Assembly (NCBI RefSeq): GCF_009757775.1
Contig: NZ_RHLK01000003.1
Coordinates: 62,001-126,000, forward strand
Reading direction: 5' to 3'
DNA length: 64,000 nt
DNA from: Paenibacillus lutrae
GTDB lineage: Bacteria > Bacillota > Bacilli > Paenibacillales > NBRC-103111
Below, piece after piece: positions 55,171-64,000 of this stretch (position 1 is its first letter; each line of letters opens with the position of its first letter). The translations under genes and the position numbers were made by a program. The notes beneath the pieces were generated by a model that saw only the letters and a program-made list of their open reading frames with translations, was not told the DNA's origin and searched no databases.

Positions 55171-55521
55171 TTATTCCATATGAACGATCCGGCGCAAATA
55201 ATCCGAAGCGCAGCCGGCGAGATCTTCAGGCGAATCCTTCAGCTTCTCTTCCGCTTCACCCAGCAGCTTCAGCCGCCGTTCGTGTTTGCTCAGCAAGGCA
55301 AGCTTGCTCTCATAGTCTTCAAGCGTAACCTCGGCACGCTTCACATGTTCATAAACGGCCTGCCGGCTAATCTTAAACTGCTCTGCGATTTCTCCCAAGG
55401 AGTAATCATCGTGAAAATACAGTTTCAAGACGGTCTGTTGTTTATCCGTCAGCATAGGCTCGTAAAAATCGAACAGAAGATTGATTCGGTTCGTTTTCTC
55501 CAGAATTTGATCTTCCGTCAT
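55171..55521 (-). CDS. ylxM: YlxM/p13-family putative DNA-binding protein
   Basis: 116 residues. The helix-turn-helix is [20 protein letters not shown] and [14 protein letters not shown], resembling sigma region 4. YlxM modulates SRP assembly or activity in streptococci; it precedes ffh in most Firmicutes. It starts after GGAGG. Confidence 0.93.
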   Translation of the reverse strand: MTEDQILEKTNRINLLFDFYEPMLTDKQQTVLKLYFHDDYSLGEIAEQFKISRQAVYEHVKRAEVTLEDYESKLALLSKHERRLKLLGEAEEKLKDSPEDLAGCASDYLRRIVHME

Positions 55522-55572
55522 AGCCCAACCTCCGTCAAGGTTCTACACTTTACACCTGCAACAACAGTCCTT

Positions 55573-55601
55573 ATGATAACGGATGCCGGAGAGGATGTCA
55601 A
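55573..55601 (-). promoter_or_regulatory. SigA promoter for ylxM-ffh-rpsP-khpA
   Basis: Consensus TTGACA, 17-base spacer and TATCAT on the minus strand, about 50 bases before ylxM. It is the best match to the SigA consensus I found in this window. Confidence 0.75.
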
Positions 55602-55644
55602 GCGTCTGACCTTGTCAGCAGTAAAAAGATAAAAATCCGCTGGA

Positions 55645-56637
55645 TTACTCCGCCTTTTCCTTCTCTTCCGCTATCCATTTACCGAAAAGCGCATGAACAA
55701 ACTGCTCGGAATCAAACGCTTGAAGATCGTCCATTTTCTCGCCAAGACCTACGAATTTAACCGGGATGTTAAGTTCCTGGCGAATCGCAACGACAATTCC
55801 GCCTTTGGCAGTACCGTCAAGCTTGGTAAGCACCAGGCCTGTAAGACCCGTTTTGTCACCGAACATTTTGGCCTGCTGGAGCGCATTTTGACCGGTCGTA
55901 GCATCAAGCACCAACAGAACTTCATGAGGACCTTCGGGTACTTCACGGCGGATAACCCGGTAGATCTTATTGAGTTCTTCCATTAAGTTCACTTTATTCT
56001 GCAAACGTCCTGCCGTGTCACACAGCAGAATATCTGCGCCGCGGTTTTTAGCCGCCTGCACAGCGTCGAACATAACAGCCGCCGGATCTGAACCGGCCTG
56101 CTGTTTGATCACATCCACTCCAACCCGCTGTCCCCACGTCTCCAGCTGCTCGATAGCACCGGCACGGAACGTATCCCCGGCAGCCAAAAGCACTTTCTTG
56201 CCCTGGGACTTGTACAGGTGCGCCAGCTTACCGATTGTGGTGGTCTTGCCGACACCGTTAACGCCGACAAAAAGAATAATGGTCGGACCCGACGCAGCCA
56301 TACTCATGGAACTGTCCTCACTGCCTTTTAGCAGCTCCGTCAGTTTCTCCGATAGAACCGGCTGGAGATCATTCGGATCTTCGATTTTCCGTTTGCGCAC
56401 TTCGCTGCGCAGTTGTTCAATCAGTTCCATTACGGTATTAACGCCAACATCGGCGCCGATCAGAATTTCTTCCAGCTCTTCGTAAAATTCTTCATCGATT
56501 TTTTTGCGGCGGCTGAACAAATCGTCTACCCGGTCAACAAATACGTCGCGGGTCTTCGTCAGACCCTCTTTGAATTTATTCGTAACGGCCTCCGTTTTAC
56601 TGGAGATGCTTTCTTTTAATTTTTTAAAAAAACTCAT
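55645..56637 (-). CDS. ftsY: SRP receptor GTPase FtsY
   Basis: 330 residues, the short Gram-positive form without a long acidic A domain. NG domain motifs: LFVGVNGVGKTTTIGKLAHL, AAGDTFRAGAIEQLETW, LCDTAGRLQNKVNLMEEL and TKLDGTAKGGIVVAI. It receives the Ffh-ribosome complex at the membrane. It follows smc by 140 bases without a recognisable terminator. Confidence 0.97.
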   Translation of the reverse strand: MSFFKKLKESISSKTEAVTNKFKEGLTKTRDVFVDRVDDLFSRRKKIDEEFYEELEEILIGADVGVNTVMELIEQLRSEVRKRKIEDPNDLQPVLSEKLTELLKGSEDSSMSMAASGPTIILFVGVNGVGKTTTIGKLAHLYKSQGKKVLLAAGDTFRAGAIEQLETWGQRVGVDVIKQQAGSDPAAVMFDAVQAAKNRGADILLCDTAGRLQNKVNLMEELNKIYRVIRREVPEGPHEVLLVLDATTGQNALQQAKMFGDKTGLTGLVLTKLDGTAKGGIVVAIRQELNIPVKFVGLGEKMDDLQAFDSEQFVHALFGKWIAEEKEKAE

Positions 56638-56777
56638 ACTCAGTTGTTCCTCGCTTTCCTATTTCCATAGTTTGTCAGAGTTTATCCTGCTCATCTACTA
56701 AGTTATAACCGATGCCGGGCTTTAAGCGCTTCAGACCAAAGTCCGGGAATTGTTCCCGCACAGCTCAGATATGCATT

Positions 56778-59700
56778 TTATGAAGCAGAAATCATTGCTT
56801 CCTCATCCTCAAGACGCACGGAAACAAGCTTCGATACGCCGCCTTCCTCCATCGTAACTCCATATAAGACGTCGGCTTCTTCCATCGTACCTTTGCGGTG
56901 GGTAACGACAATAAACTGTGTCGTTTCCGAGAATTCACGCAAATATTCAGCGAAACGGGTAACGTTGGCTTCATCCAGCGCAGCCTCAACCTCGTCAAGG
57001 ACACAGAACGGTACCGGCTTGACGCACAGAATGGAGAACAGCAGCGCAAGCGCGGTCAAAGCCCGTTCGCCGCCGGAAAGCAGCTGCAGGTTTTGAAGCT
57101 TTTTGCCCGGCGGCTGCGCTACGATCTCGATCCCCGTCTCCAGGAGGTTCTCCGGATCCGACAAAATCAGATCGGCTCTGCCGCCGCCGAACAGCTTCAC
57201 GAAAACGACGACAAAGTGGGAGCGAATCGCATCGAAGGTCGTTTTGAACCGTTTCGACATCTCCAGATCCATTTCACGGATGACTTGATACAAAGTAGTT
57301 TTGGCCTCAACCAGATCATCCTTCTGAACAGACAGGAAGTCATAGCGCTCAGACACCCGGGCAAATTCCTCGATTGCGCCCAGATTGACATCACCGAGTG
57401 CTGAGATCGAGCGCCTAAGCTCACGGACCTTGTTCTGGGCACCGGTAATATCCTCGGGTACCGGGTAGCGCTCTTTGGCAAGCTCGTAGCTCATCTCATA
57501 ATCTTCGCCAAGCTTCTTAAGCAAGTTCTCCAGCTCCACATCGAGACGGTTCACGCGAACTTCATGCTGAACAGACTGCTCCTCCACCTGTTTAAGGCGT
57601 GTCCTCTGCTCACGGGTTTCGTTCTCTGCCTGTTCGAGCTTGTCCGCCCAAACCGTGCGCTCGGAGCGTTTGAATTCAATCTCCTCCGTGCATTTCTGCT
57701 TGCGGAGTCTTAAGGAGTTCATCAGTTCGACCTGCTTTACGGATTCCTCGGTGTGGTATTCCATCTCGGCGCGAAGCTGCCAGAGCTGGCGGCGGTTCAT
57801 CTCCAGTTCCTCCTTGGCATCGGAGAGATCCTGCTGGAGGCGCCTCTGCTGATCCTGCAGCGATTGTTTCTGCTGTGAAGCGGAAGCCACGCGCACCTTC
57901 AGATCGGTAAGCTGATTCTGAAGTTCCTCCTTAGCAGATTCATTCGCTCGGCGCGATAGTTCCGCATCACGAATCGCCTGCTGGAGCGCTTCTTCCTCCT
58001 GCTGCAGCTCATCAAGCTGCCGCTTGTTATCTTCAGCGCGGCGCAGGTACTGGCTGCGCTCTTCAAGAAGGGTGGAGCGGTCGTCCTGCTCCAGGGTCAG
58101 CTGTTCTTCGATGCGGCGGACTTCCGCTTCAAGCGGCGTCAAATCCGCACGGATCTGCTGTTCCTCAATCCGCTTCTGCTCACCGCGCTCACGCAGCTCT
58201 TCAAGTTTGGCATTGTCTTCGACAATCTCCTTGCGGGCTTGTGCGGCGCGCGATTTCAACTGCTGCAGCTGAGTTTCGGAGGTCAGAATGTCTTTATCCA
58301 TCTCCTCGATCTGACGCTGGCGTCCCAGGAGATTAGAGGTCTTCTTCTGCAGACTGCCCCCTGTCATCGAGCCGCCGGGATTGACAATATCCCCTTCAAG
58401 CGTTACGACCCGGTAACGGTAGTTTGCTTTTGCCGCGATCCGGTTCGCATCTTCCAGACTATTCGCGATAATGACCGTCCCAAGCAGGCTTGAGAAGATA
58501 TTGTGGTACTGCGGATCGAATTTGATGAGATCGACACCGATCCCGACGAATCCGCTTGCTGAATGCAAGGAACTGCGCTCTCCGTCTCCGATAGACCGGC
58601 CCCGTATAACATCCATAGGCAGAAAAGTAGCACGCCCGAGCTGACGCCGTTTGAGGAAGGCAATGGCCTCACGGCCGTAAGCTTCCGTCTCTACGACGAC
58701 ATTCTGCAGCGCCCCGCCGAGAGCTGTTTCAATCGCAACCTCGATCTCAGCCGGCACTTTTACCAGCTCGGCGATAGCCCCGTGTATGCCCTTCAGACCG
58801 TCAGACCGGCTTTTGGCCTTGAGCACCTCTTTGACGCCATGCATGAAGCCGTCGTAATCGTTCTGCATTTCTTTCATTGTATCTCGCCTGGATGTCAGCG
58901 CATCGATCTTCTGCTCCCACTTGCGCAGCATGCCTGCCGACTCTTCCAGCAGATTCTGTTTCTTTTTGAGACTCTCGCTCAGATCAAGGTAAGCGGAACG
59001 GATCTTCTCGACTTCCTTACGTGTCTGATCCAGTTTTTTTTGCAGATCTTTGCGCCGGGTGGCGATGTCCGTCTGCATAGCAGCACGCTTCTGCCCTTCT
59101 TCTTCCAGACGGTCAAGGCGCTTAGTCAGGCTCTCAAGCTGCTGCTCCGCATATCGAATTTCATTGCGGCACTGCGCCATCGCATTCATTTTATCCAGGA
59201 GTTCCGACTTAAGCTGGTCTTCTACCCCTGATTTAAGGCCGCCGCTCACGCCAAGCAGTCGGTTCTCTTCTTCCGACAATTTAGCCTGGTATTCAAAAAG
59301 CTGCGCGCCGATATGTACGATTTTGTCCCGGTGCTCCGAAAGCTCCGTTTCCTTCTCAGCAAGCCTGCTTTCTTGAAGCGTAATCGTCTGATCTAACTGC
59401 TGCTCATTGGCGGCAAAATTCTTCTTCCGCTCTTTGAGTACTTCGCCGTGTCCTTCGCACTTCTCCAGATTCTCACTAATATCGAGCAGTGTCCCCTGAA
59501 GCCTCTCCAGCTCTTCCTCCAGCCGCTTCGTTTCCCAGCGGTGTTTCTCCAGCTTCGCATCATGCTGGCTTACAAACGTAGACAAGCTAAGTTGTTCCTT
59601 CTTCAGCACCGTCAGCTTCTCATTCGTCTCCGACCAGGATACATAAATCTGATCAATCTGATGAACGTAGACCGCGATCTCGCTATGTTTCAGCTCTTCC

Positions 59701-60356
59701 TTCAGCTCTTTGTAGCGGACAGCTTTCTCCGCCTGCTCTCTTAAAGGGTTAATCTGATCTTCAAGCTCGGTAATCAAGTCATGAATCCGCAGCAAATTCT
59801 GCTCCGTTTCATTTAGCTTCTTTTCCGATTCTTTCTTCCGTGATTTATATTTGACAATTCCGGACGCTTCTTCAAAAATACTGCGCCGCTCTTCAGACTT
59901 CGTACTCAAAATCTCTTCAATACGGCCCTGCCCGATAATCGAATAGGCTTCTTTACCGATCCCGGTGTCCATAAACAATTCTGTAATATCTTTCAGACGG
60001 CAGGACTGCTTGTTTATAAAATACTCACTGTCGCCGCTGCGGTGTACCCGCCGGCTGACCGTGACTTCATTATAGTCAAGAGGAAGGGCCTGGGAGGTAT
60101 TGTCGAGAGTCAGGGAAACCTCTCCGTAGTTAACCGCCCGGCGCGCATCACTTCCAGCAAAAATAACATCCTCCATCTTACCGCCGCGTAAACTGCGGGC
60201 GCTCGTTTCACCAAGCACCCAACGGATGCCGTCTGAGATATTGCTCTTGCCGCTTCCGTTAGGACCGACGACCGCTGTTATCCCTTTTACGAACTCCAGC
60301 TCCGTCCGGTCTGCAAATGATTTAAACCCGGATAATTCAATCCGCTTCAAGAACAT
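56778..60356 (-). CDS. smc: Chromosome segregation ATPase SMC
   Basis: 1192 residues. Walker A is VVGPNGSGKSNISDGIRWVL; long coiled-coil arms (about 165-500 and 680-1020) flank the hinge with a GxGxxGG-type segment (IETALGGALQNVVVETEAYG to YRVVTLEGDIVNPGGSMTGG); the ABC signature is LLSGGERALTALALLFSI with Walker B CVLDEVEAALDEANV. It condenses and segregates chromosomes with ScpA/ScpB. Length is normal. Confidence 0.98.
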   Translation of the reverse strand: MFLKRIELSGFKSFADRTELEFVKGITAVVGPNGSGKSNISDGIRWVLGETSARSLRGGKMEDVIFAGSDARRAVNYGEVSLTLDNTSQALPLDYNEVTVSRRVHRSGDSEYFINKQSCRLKDITELFMDTGIGKEAYSIIGQGRIEEILSTKSEERRSIFEEASGIVKYKSRKKESEKKLNETEQNLLRIHDLITELEDQINPLREQAEKAVRYKELKEELKHSEIAVYVHQIDQIYVSWSETNEKLTVLKKEQLSLSTFVSQHDAKLEKHRWETKRLEEELERLQGTLLDISENLEKCEGHGEVLKERKKNFAANEQQLDQTITLQESRLAEKETELSEHRDKIVHIGAQLFEYQAKLSEEENRLLGVSGGLKSGVEDQLKSELLDKMNAMAQCRNEIRYAEQQLESLTKRLDRLEEEGQKRAAMQTDIATRRKDLQKKLDQTRKEVEKIRSAYLDLSESLKKKQNLLEESAGMLRKWEQKIDALTSRRDTMKEMQNDYDGFMHGVKEVLKAKSRSDGLKGIHGAIAELVKVPAEIEVAIETALGGALQNVVVETEAYGREAIAFLKRRQLGRATFLPMDVIRGRSIGDGERSSLHSASGFVGIGVDLIKFDPQYHNIFSSLLGTVIIANSLEDANRIAAKANYRYRVVTLEGDIVNPGGSMTGGSLQKKTSNLLGRQRQIEEMDKDILTSETQLQQLKSRAAQARKEIVEDNAKLEELRERGEQKRIEEQQIRADLTPLEAEVRRIEEQLTLEQDDRSTLLEERSQYLRRAEDNKRQLDELQQEEEALQQAIRDAELSRRANESAKEELQNQLTDLKVRVASASQQKQSLQDQQRRLQQDLSDAKEELEMNRRQLWQLRAEMEYHTEESVKQVELMNSLRLRKQKCTEEIEFKRSERTVWADKLEQAENETREQRTRLKQVEEQSVQHEVRVNRLDVELENLLKKLGEDYEMSYELAKERYPVPEDITGAQNKVRELRRSISALGDVNLGAIEEFARVSERYDFLSVQKDDLVEAKTTLYQVIREMDLEMSKRFKTTFDAIRSHFVVVFVKLFGGGRADLILSDPENLLETGIEIVAQPPGKKLQNLQLLSGGERALTALALLFSILCVKPVPFCVLDEVEAALDEANVTRFAEYLREFSETTQFIVVTHRKGTMEEADVLYGVTMEEGGVSKLVSVRLEDEEAMISAS

Positions 60357-60461
60357 ATCTATTTTTCACCTCAAAACTTTTCATAGGAAAAGTTACTTCG
60401 TAGACTATCCGATCCTTCACAAGGATCAACAAACCGGCCACCCTAAGATAGCCCAGGCTCT

Positions 60462-60470
60462 ATTGTATCA
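60462..60470 (-). promoter_or_regulatory. Extended -10 element upstream of smc
   Basis: TGATACAAT on the minus strand lies downstream of the rnc terminator and about 105 bases before smc; no good -35. The same extended -10 string occurs before sucC. Confidence 0.4.
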
Positions 60471-60496
60471 TAACCCGCGTTCAAAGCAGAGGGCAA

Positions 60497-60524
60497 AAGA
60501 AAAGAGCAGCTCGGCTGCTCTTCA
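60497..60524 (-). terminator. Terminator after rnc
   Basis: GAAGAGCAGC pairs with GCTGCTCTTTTC around CGA on the minus strand, followed by TTTTGCC. It separates rnc from smc, so smc probably has its own promoter. Confidence 0.85.
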
Positions 60525-60588
60525 TCTCATTTATATCTTGCCGCTTCGAACTGTGCCGGGGCACAGCTGTCGCTAAACTGCATAGCGG

Positions 60589-61290
60589 CTAGTTGTCCAT
60601 TAAGACGTTCAACTTGGTTAATGCCTGTGAAGCTGCCTGCTGCTCTGCTTCTTTCTTAGAGCGTCCAGCGCCTTTGCCAAGCTGCTTCCCGTCCATACAT
60701 ACCTCAGAGAGAAATTCTCTCTCATGAGCAGGTCCGCGCTCTTCCACAATCCGGTATTCAAGCGAACCCATGTTGTGGTGCTGGGTGTATTCCTGTAATT
60801 GGGTCTTATAATCAATGATCAGCAATTTGCCTTCTGCCGAAACATAAGGGAAAACGTGCTGATTTAAAAATGATTTGACCGCTTCAAGCCCCTGATCCAG
60901 GTACAGTGCTCCGATAAAACCTTCGAACACATCGGCGAGTAGAGCAGGACGCGAACGTCCACCGGTCATCTCTTCACCTTTGCCTAACTGTACATAGATG
61001 CCAAAATTAAGTTTCTCTGCAAAATTCACTAGTGAAGGCTCACACACAATCGATGCCCTCAGTTTCGTGAGCTCCCCCTCCGTACGGTGGGGATACTTGA
61101 AATACAAGTATTCGGAAACGGTCAGCTCCAGGACAGCATCTCCCAGAAACTCCAGGCGCTCATTATCCTGATAGTTGGCCATACGATGCTCATTCACATA
61201 AGAAGAATGAGTAAACGCCTGCCTTAGCAAATCGTGATCTTGAAAACGGATATTGACGTCGGCTTGAAGCTGGTTAACATCTCGGTTCAT
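60589..61290 (-). CDS. rnc: Ribonuclease III
   Basis: 233 residues. The catalytic signature is [20 protein letters not shown]; a C-terminal double-stranded RNA-binding domain spans about 160-230 ([20 protein letters not shown] to [20 protein letters not shown]). It processes rRNA and degrades double-stranded RNA. It follows fabF by 21 bases. Confidence 0.97.
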   Translation of the reverse strand: MNRDVNQLQADVNIRFQDHDLLRQAFTHSSYVNEHRMANYQDNERLEFLGDAVLELTVSEYLYFKYPHRTEGELTKLRASIVCEPSLVNFAEKLNFGIYVQLGKGEEMTGGRSRPALLADVFEGFIGALYLDQGLEAVKSFLNQHVFPYVSAEGKLLIIDYKTQLQEYTQHHNMGSLEYRIVEERGPAHEREFLSEVCMDGKQLGKGAGRSKKEAEQQAASQALTKLNVLMDN

Positions 61291-61311
61291 GTTCTCACCA
61301 CCGGCCGCTTG

Positions 61312-62547
61312 TTAGGCTTCGAATTTTCTGAAAATAAGCGTAGCATTGTGCCCGCCGAATCCAAAGGAATTGGACATGGCTATCCGTACATCGCTTTTAC
61401 GCGGAACGTTTGGAACGTAATCCAAATCCAGTTCAGGATCTGGATTATCCAGATTAACCGTTGCGGGAATGATGCCGTTCTGCAGAGTCAAACCGCAAAT
61501 AACGGCTTCAACACCGCCGGCTGCTCCAAGCAGATGACCGGTCATCGACTTCGTTGAGCTCACCGCTACTTTATAAGCGTGATCGCCGAACGCCTTCTTA
61601 ATGGCCATTGTCTCTGACTTGTCGCCAACTGGTGTACTGGTTCCATGCGCATTAATATAGTCGACTTCTTCGGGCGCAATGCCTGCATCCTTGATAGCCT
61701 TGACCATACAGCGCGCTGCACCTGCGGGATCGGGCTCTGTCATGTGATGAGCGTCGCCGCTCATGCCATATCCGATGACTTCGGCATAGATGTGGGCACC
61801 GCGCTTCTGCGCGTGTTCCAGCGATTCAAGAATAAGAATGCCTGCTCCCTCACCCATAATAAATCCGTCCCGGTCCTTATCGAAAGGCCGGCTTGCTTTC
61901 TCCGGCTCGTCATTGCGGGTAGACATCGCACGCATGGCACAGAAGCCGGCCACTCCCGTAGGGCTGATGGTCGCTTCCGCACCGCCGCAGATCATGACAT
62001 CGGCTTCACCGTACTTGATAAGCTTGTAGGAGTCTCCGATGGAATGTGTGCCTGTGGCACAGGCGGTTACTGCCGTGGAGTTCGGCCCCTTCGCTCCGGT
62101 AATCATCGAGATTTGGCCGGAAGCCATATTCGCGATCATCATCGGAATGAAGAACGGGCTAACCCGCTTAGGACCCTTCTCAAGCAGAATTTTGTGCTGC
62201 TCCTCCCAAGTCGACAAACCGCCGATCCCGGAACCCACATACACGCCAACCCGCTCCGGATCCGCGTCTTCTTGTATGTTCAGCCCGGAGCTTTTCAAAG
62301 CATTAAGGCTTGCTGCCACAGCTAACTGTACAAAACGGTCCATTCTTCTTGCTTCACGTTTATCTATATAATCTTCGGGGTTAAAATCTTTGACGGATGA
62401 GGCGATTTTTGTCGGATACTGGCTTACATCGAAACTTTCGATTTCGCTGATACCGGACTTGCCTGCAAGCAGATTACCCCAGAACGTATCCACATCTTGA
62501 CCTAAGGAGCTGATAACTCCTACACCAGTAATTACGACTCTATTCAC
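61312..62547 (-). CDS. fabF: 3-oxoacyl-ACP synthase II (FabF)
   Basis: 411 residues. The condensing-enzyme triad is Cys in [13 protein letters not shown], His in [14 protein letters not shown] and His in [19 protein letters not shown]. It elongates acyl-ACP with malonyl-ACP. I chose the GTG giving [16 protein letters not shown], seven bases after AGAGGTGG; a GTG three codons upstream falls within that site. Confidence 0.96.
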   Translation of the reverse strand: MNRVVITGVGVISSLGQDVDTFWGNLLAGKSGISEIESFDVSQYPTKIASSVKDFNPEDYIDKREARRMDRFVQLAVAASLNALKSSGLNIQEDADPERVGVYVGSGIGGLSTWEEQHKILLEKGPKRVSPFFIPMMIANMASGQISMITGAKGPNSTAVTACATGTHSIGDSYKLIKYGEADVMICGGAEATISPTGVAGFCAMRAMSTRNDEPEKASRPFDKDRDGFIMGEGAGILILESLEHAQKRGAHIYAEVIGYGMSGDAHHMTEPDPAGAARCMVKAIKDAGIAPEEVDYINAHGTSTPVGDKSETMAIKKAFGDHAYKVAVSSTKSMTGHLLGAAGGVEAVICGLTLQNGIIPATVNLDNPDPELDLDYVPNVPRKSDVRIAMSNSFGFGGHNATLIFRKFEA

Positions 62548-62607
62548 GTGTACCACCTCTGAAGTTTAAGGGTGTTCTCTCGTTTTTCTAGGATCAGAAA
62601 ATGAGGA

Positions 62608-62650
62608 GAAGTCCCGCCTTTGAGAACGGGACTCTTTTAGAACGGGACTT
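62608..62650 (-). terminator. Hairpins downstream of acpP
   Basis: AAGTCCCGTTCT occurs twice in tandem (second copy GAGTCCCGTTCT) on the minus strand, and either copy can pair with the single CGGGACTT that follows. No proper T-run follows (CTCCTCATTTTC). It may weakly terminate or protect the abundant acpP mRNA before fabF. Confidence 0.5.
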
Positions 62651-62659
62651 GAAGGAATG

Positions 62660-62893
62660 TTACGTATGAGATTTTATGTAATTCACTACTTCTCCCACAG
62701 TCGTAATCTTCTCAGCATCTTCGTCGGAAATCTCCAGATCAAATTCATCTTCCAATTCCATAACTAATTCTACAACATCGAGAGAATCAGCACCTAAATC
62801 ATCTTTGAAAGACGCTTCGAGGGTAACTTCAGACTCTTCTACCCCTAAGCGGTCGATGATAATTTTATTCACGCGATCCAGTACGTCGGACAT
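62660..62893 (-). CDS. acpP: Acyl carrier protein
   Basis: 77 residues, acidic, with the phosphopantetheine attachment Ser37 in [19 protein letters not shown]. The ATG at 62893 follows AAGGAGGAGGTG, a near-perfect binding site; a longer reading from 62944 is rejected. It carries acyl chains for the Fab enzymes. Confidence 0.97.
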   Translation of the reverse strand: MSDVLDRVNKIIIDRLGVEESEVTLEASFKDDLGADSLDVVELVMELEDEFDLEISDEDAEKITTVGEVVNYIKSHT

Positions 62894-62999
62894 CCGGCTC
62901 ACCTCCTCCTTGGTATTATACGAGAATCCCAAACAAATTGCCATACTTGTCTAACCGGGTGCAGCACGCTCTGAGCGGCGCCCTTCGAAAAGAGCCCTG

Positions 63000-63740
63000 C
63001 TACATGTACATGCCCCCGTCGACATGAATCGTCTGGCCTGTCATATAGGCAGCTTCCTCTGATGCGAGGAAACGGACGATCGTGGCAATATCCTCCGGCT
63101 TGCCCAGCTTGCCCAAAGGAATTTGCTGCAATAAAGCAGCCTTCTGCTCCTCAGGAAGCTTGTCGGTCATGTCGGTTGAGATAAAGCCCGGCGCTACCGC
63201 ATTCACCGTGATACCCCGTGAAGCAAGCTCGCGCGCAGAAGCTTTGGTCAGCCCGATGACGCCTGCTTTGGCGGCCACATAGTTCGCTTGGCCCGGGTTG
63301 CCCAAAACACCGACAACGGAGGATATATTGATAATCCGCCCTGAACGCTGTTTCATCAGAGGTCGGGTTGCTGCCTTGATACAATTAAAAACGCCCTTCA
63401 AATTCGTGTTAATCACGGCATCAAAATCTTCCTCTTTCATGCGCATGATAAGATTATCTCTTGTAATGCCCGCATTATTCACGAGGATATCCAAATTACC
63501 CAGTGCTTCAATCGTTTGTTTGACGAGATCCTCGGCTTCTGCCGACTTGCTGACATCCGCACGGATTTTAACCGCCCGCTGTCCAAGAGCCTCGATCTCT
63601 TTGACAACCTCTTCAGCAGCCTGTTCGCTGCCTGAGTAGTTAACGGCTACATCGGCTCCCTTGGCAGCAAGTTCCAGAGCGATTGCCCGGCCTATGCCGC
63701 GGGAAGCTCCCGTAACGAGCGCTACTTTACCTTTAAGCAT
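63000..63740 (-). CDS. fabG: 3-oxoacyl-ACP reductase FabG
   Basis: 246 residues, short-chain dehydrogenase. NADP-binding [26 protein letters not shown], the catalytic Ser in [11 protein letters not shown] and YxxxK in [13 protein letters not shown] are present. It reduces beta-ketoacyl-ACP. It follows fabD by 37 bases. Confidence 0.97.
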   Translation of the reverse strand: MLKGKVALVTGASRGIGRAIALELAAKGADVAVNYSGSEQAAEEVVKEIEALGQRAVKIRADVSKSAEAEDLVKQTIEALGNLDILVNNAGITRDNLIMRMKEEDFDAVINTNLKGVFNCIKAATRPLMKQRSGRIINISSVVGVLGNPGQANYVAAKAGVIGLTKASARELASRGITVNAVAPGFISTDMTDKLPEEQKAALLQQIPLGKLGKPEDIATIVRFLASEEAAYMTGQTIHVDGGMYM

Positions 63741-63777
63741 CCCTTATCCCCCCATCCATTTATTGAACTGTAAAAGG

Positions 63778-64000
63778 CTACATTCCGGCCTGCAAGGCAG
63801 CTTCCAGACTGTTAATTGAAATCACCTTGACGCTGCGGTCCACTTTCTTGATCAGACCGGCGAGCACGCTGCCGGAGCCGATTTCGTAGAATGTATCCGT
63901 CCCCTGCTCAATCAGCCAGACAACGGTATCTTCCCACAGAACGGGGGAGTACACTTGACGGACCAGCAGTTCCCGGATTTCATCGGGAGCTGATACGGGT
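63778..64000 (-). CDS. fabD: Malonyl-CoA:ACP transacylase, C-terminal part
   Basis: Only the last 73 residues are present. VYSPVLWEDTVVWLIEQGTD, FYEIGSGSVLAGLIKKVDRS and the ending LEAALQAGM match the C-terminus of FabD, which charges ACP with malonyl groups. The active-site GHSLG lies outside the window. Its place before fabG-acpP-fabF supports the call. Confidence 0.93.
   Translation of the reverse strand, partial: PVSAPDEIRELLVRQVYSPVLWEDTVVWLIEQGTDTFYEIGSGSVLAGLIKKVDRSVKVISINSLEAALQAGM

Noticed and set aside
54384-55328. Plus-strand open frame of 314 codons
   Set aside because: Antisense to ffh and extends past ylxM without any domain.
1-64000. Mobile elements, CRISPR array, tRNA or rRNA genes, replication origin
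   Set aside because: No transposase or integrase reading frame, spaced direct repeats, cloverleaf or DnaA-box cluster was found.

Overview
The window is a vertically inherited core segment of a Gram-positive, flagellated, endospore-former-type Firmicute of the order Bacillales. The most likely family is Paenibacillaceae (Paenibacillus, Cohnella and relatives). Evidence is gene order matching the Bacillus subtilis fabD-to-tsf region, CodY, FliY, SwrB, FlhB-like YlqH, strong Shine-Dalgarno sequences, frequent TTG/GTG starts and moderate GC. All genes lie on the minus strand except one, yifB (43738-45339), so transcription runs from high to low coordinates. I see no tRNA, rRNA, CRISPR array, insertion sequence, prophage or origin.

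Layout in the direction of transcription. (1) 64000-60589: fatty acid synthesis (fabD partial, fabG, acpP, fabF) and rnc. (2) 60356-53130: chromosome organisation and protein targeting (smc, ftsY, ylxM, ffh), then rpsP and khpA. (3) 52946-48567: rimM, trmD, rplS, signal peptidase I, rbgA and rnhB (ribosome maturation, tRNA modification, secretion, RNA/DNA hybrid removal). (4) 48512-45612: a FliK-like Gly/Ala/Pro-rich protein (ylqG-like), an FlhB C-terminal paralogue (ylqH) and an UPF0102 protein. (5) 45339-43333: plus-strand yifB and a divergent small zinc-ribbon gene. (6) 43011-39609: sucC, sucD, dprA. (7) 39539-33062: topA, trmFO, hslV, hslU, codY, with no xerC/codV between trmFO and hslV. 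(8) 32842-1256: the fla/che operon, about 31 kb and 38 genes. It encodes rod, MS ring, switch, export ATPase and export gate, hook cap and hook, FlhF/FlhG, the CheB-A-W-C-D set, CheY, FliY, the motility sigma factor, and four accessory proteins at the end. (9) 956-1: rpsB and the start of tsf behind their own promoter.

Functionally the fla/che operon builds the hook-basal body first and ends with sigD, which would then switch on filament and chemoreceptor genes encoded elsewhere. CodY, a nutrient-sensing repressor that controls motility in B. subtilis, is encoded directly upstream but is separated from flgB by a clear terminator.

I do not see a wholly new biological system. The best leads are regulatory or variable elements inside conserved surroundings: a possible attenuator before rimM, a structured leader before sucC, a 17-bp perfect hairpin between the convergent yifB and UPF0102 genes, mutually exclusive hairpins after acpP, very long low-complexity linkers in FlhF and the YlqG-like protein, an inserted loop in TrmD, an N-terminally extended HslV, and small accessory proteins of unknown function around sigD, including an isolated MltG-like domain.
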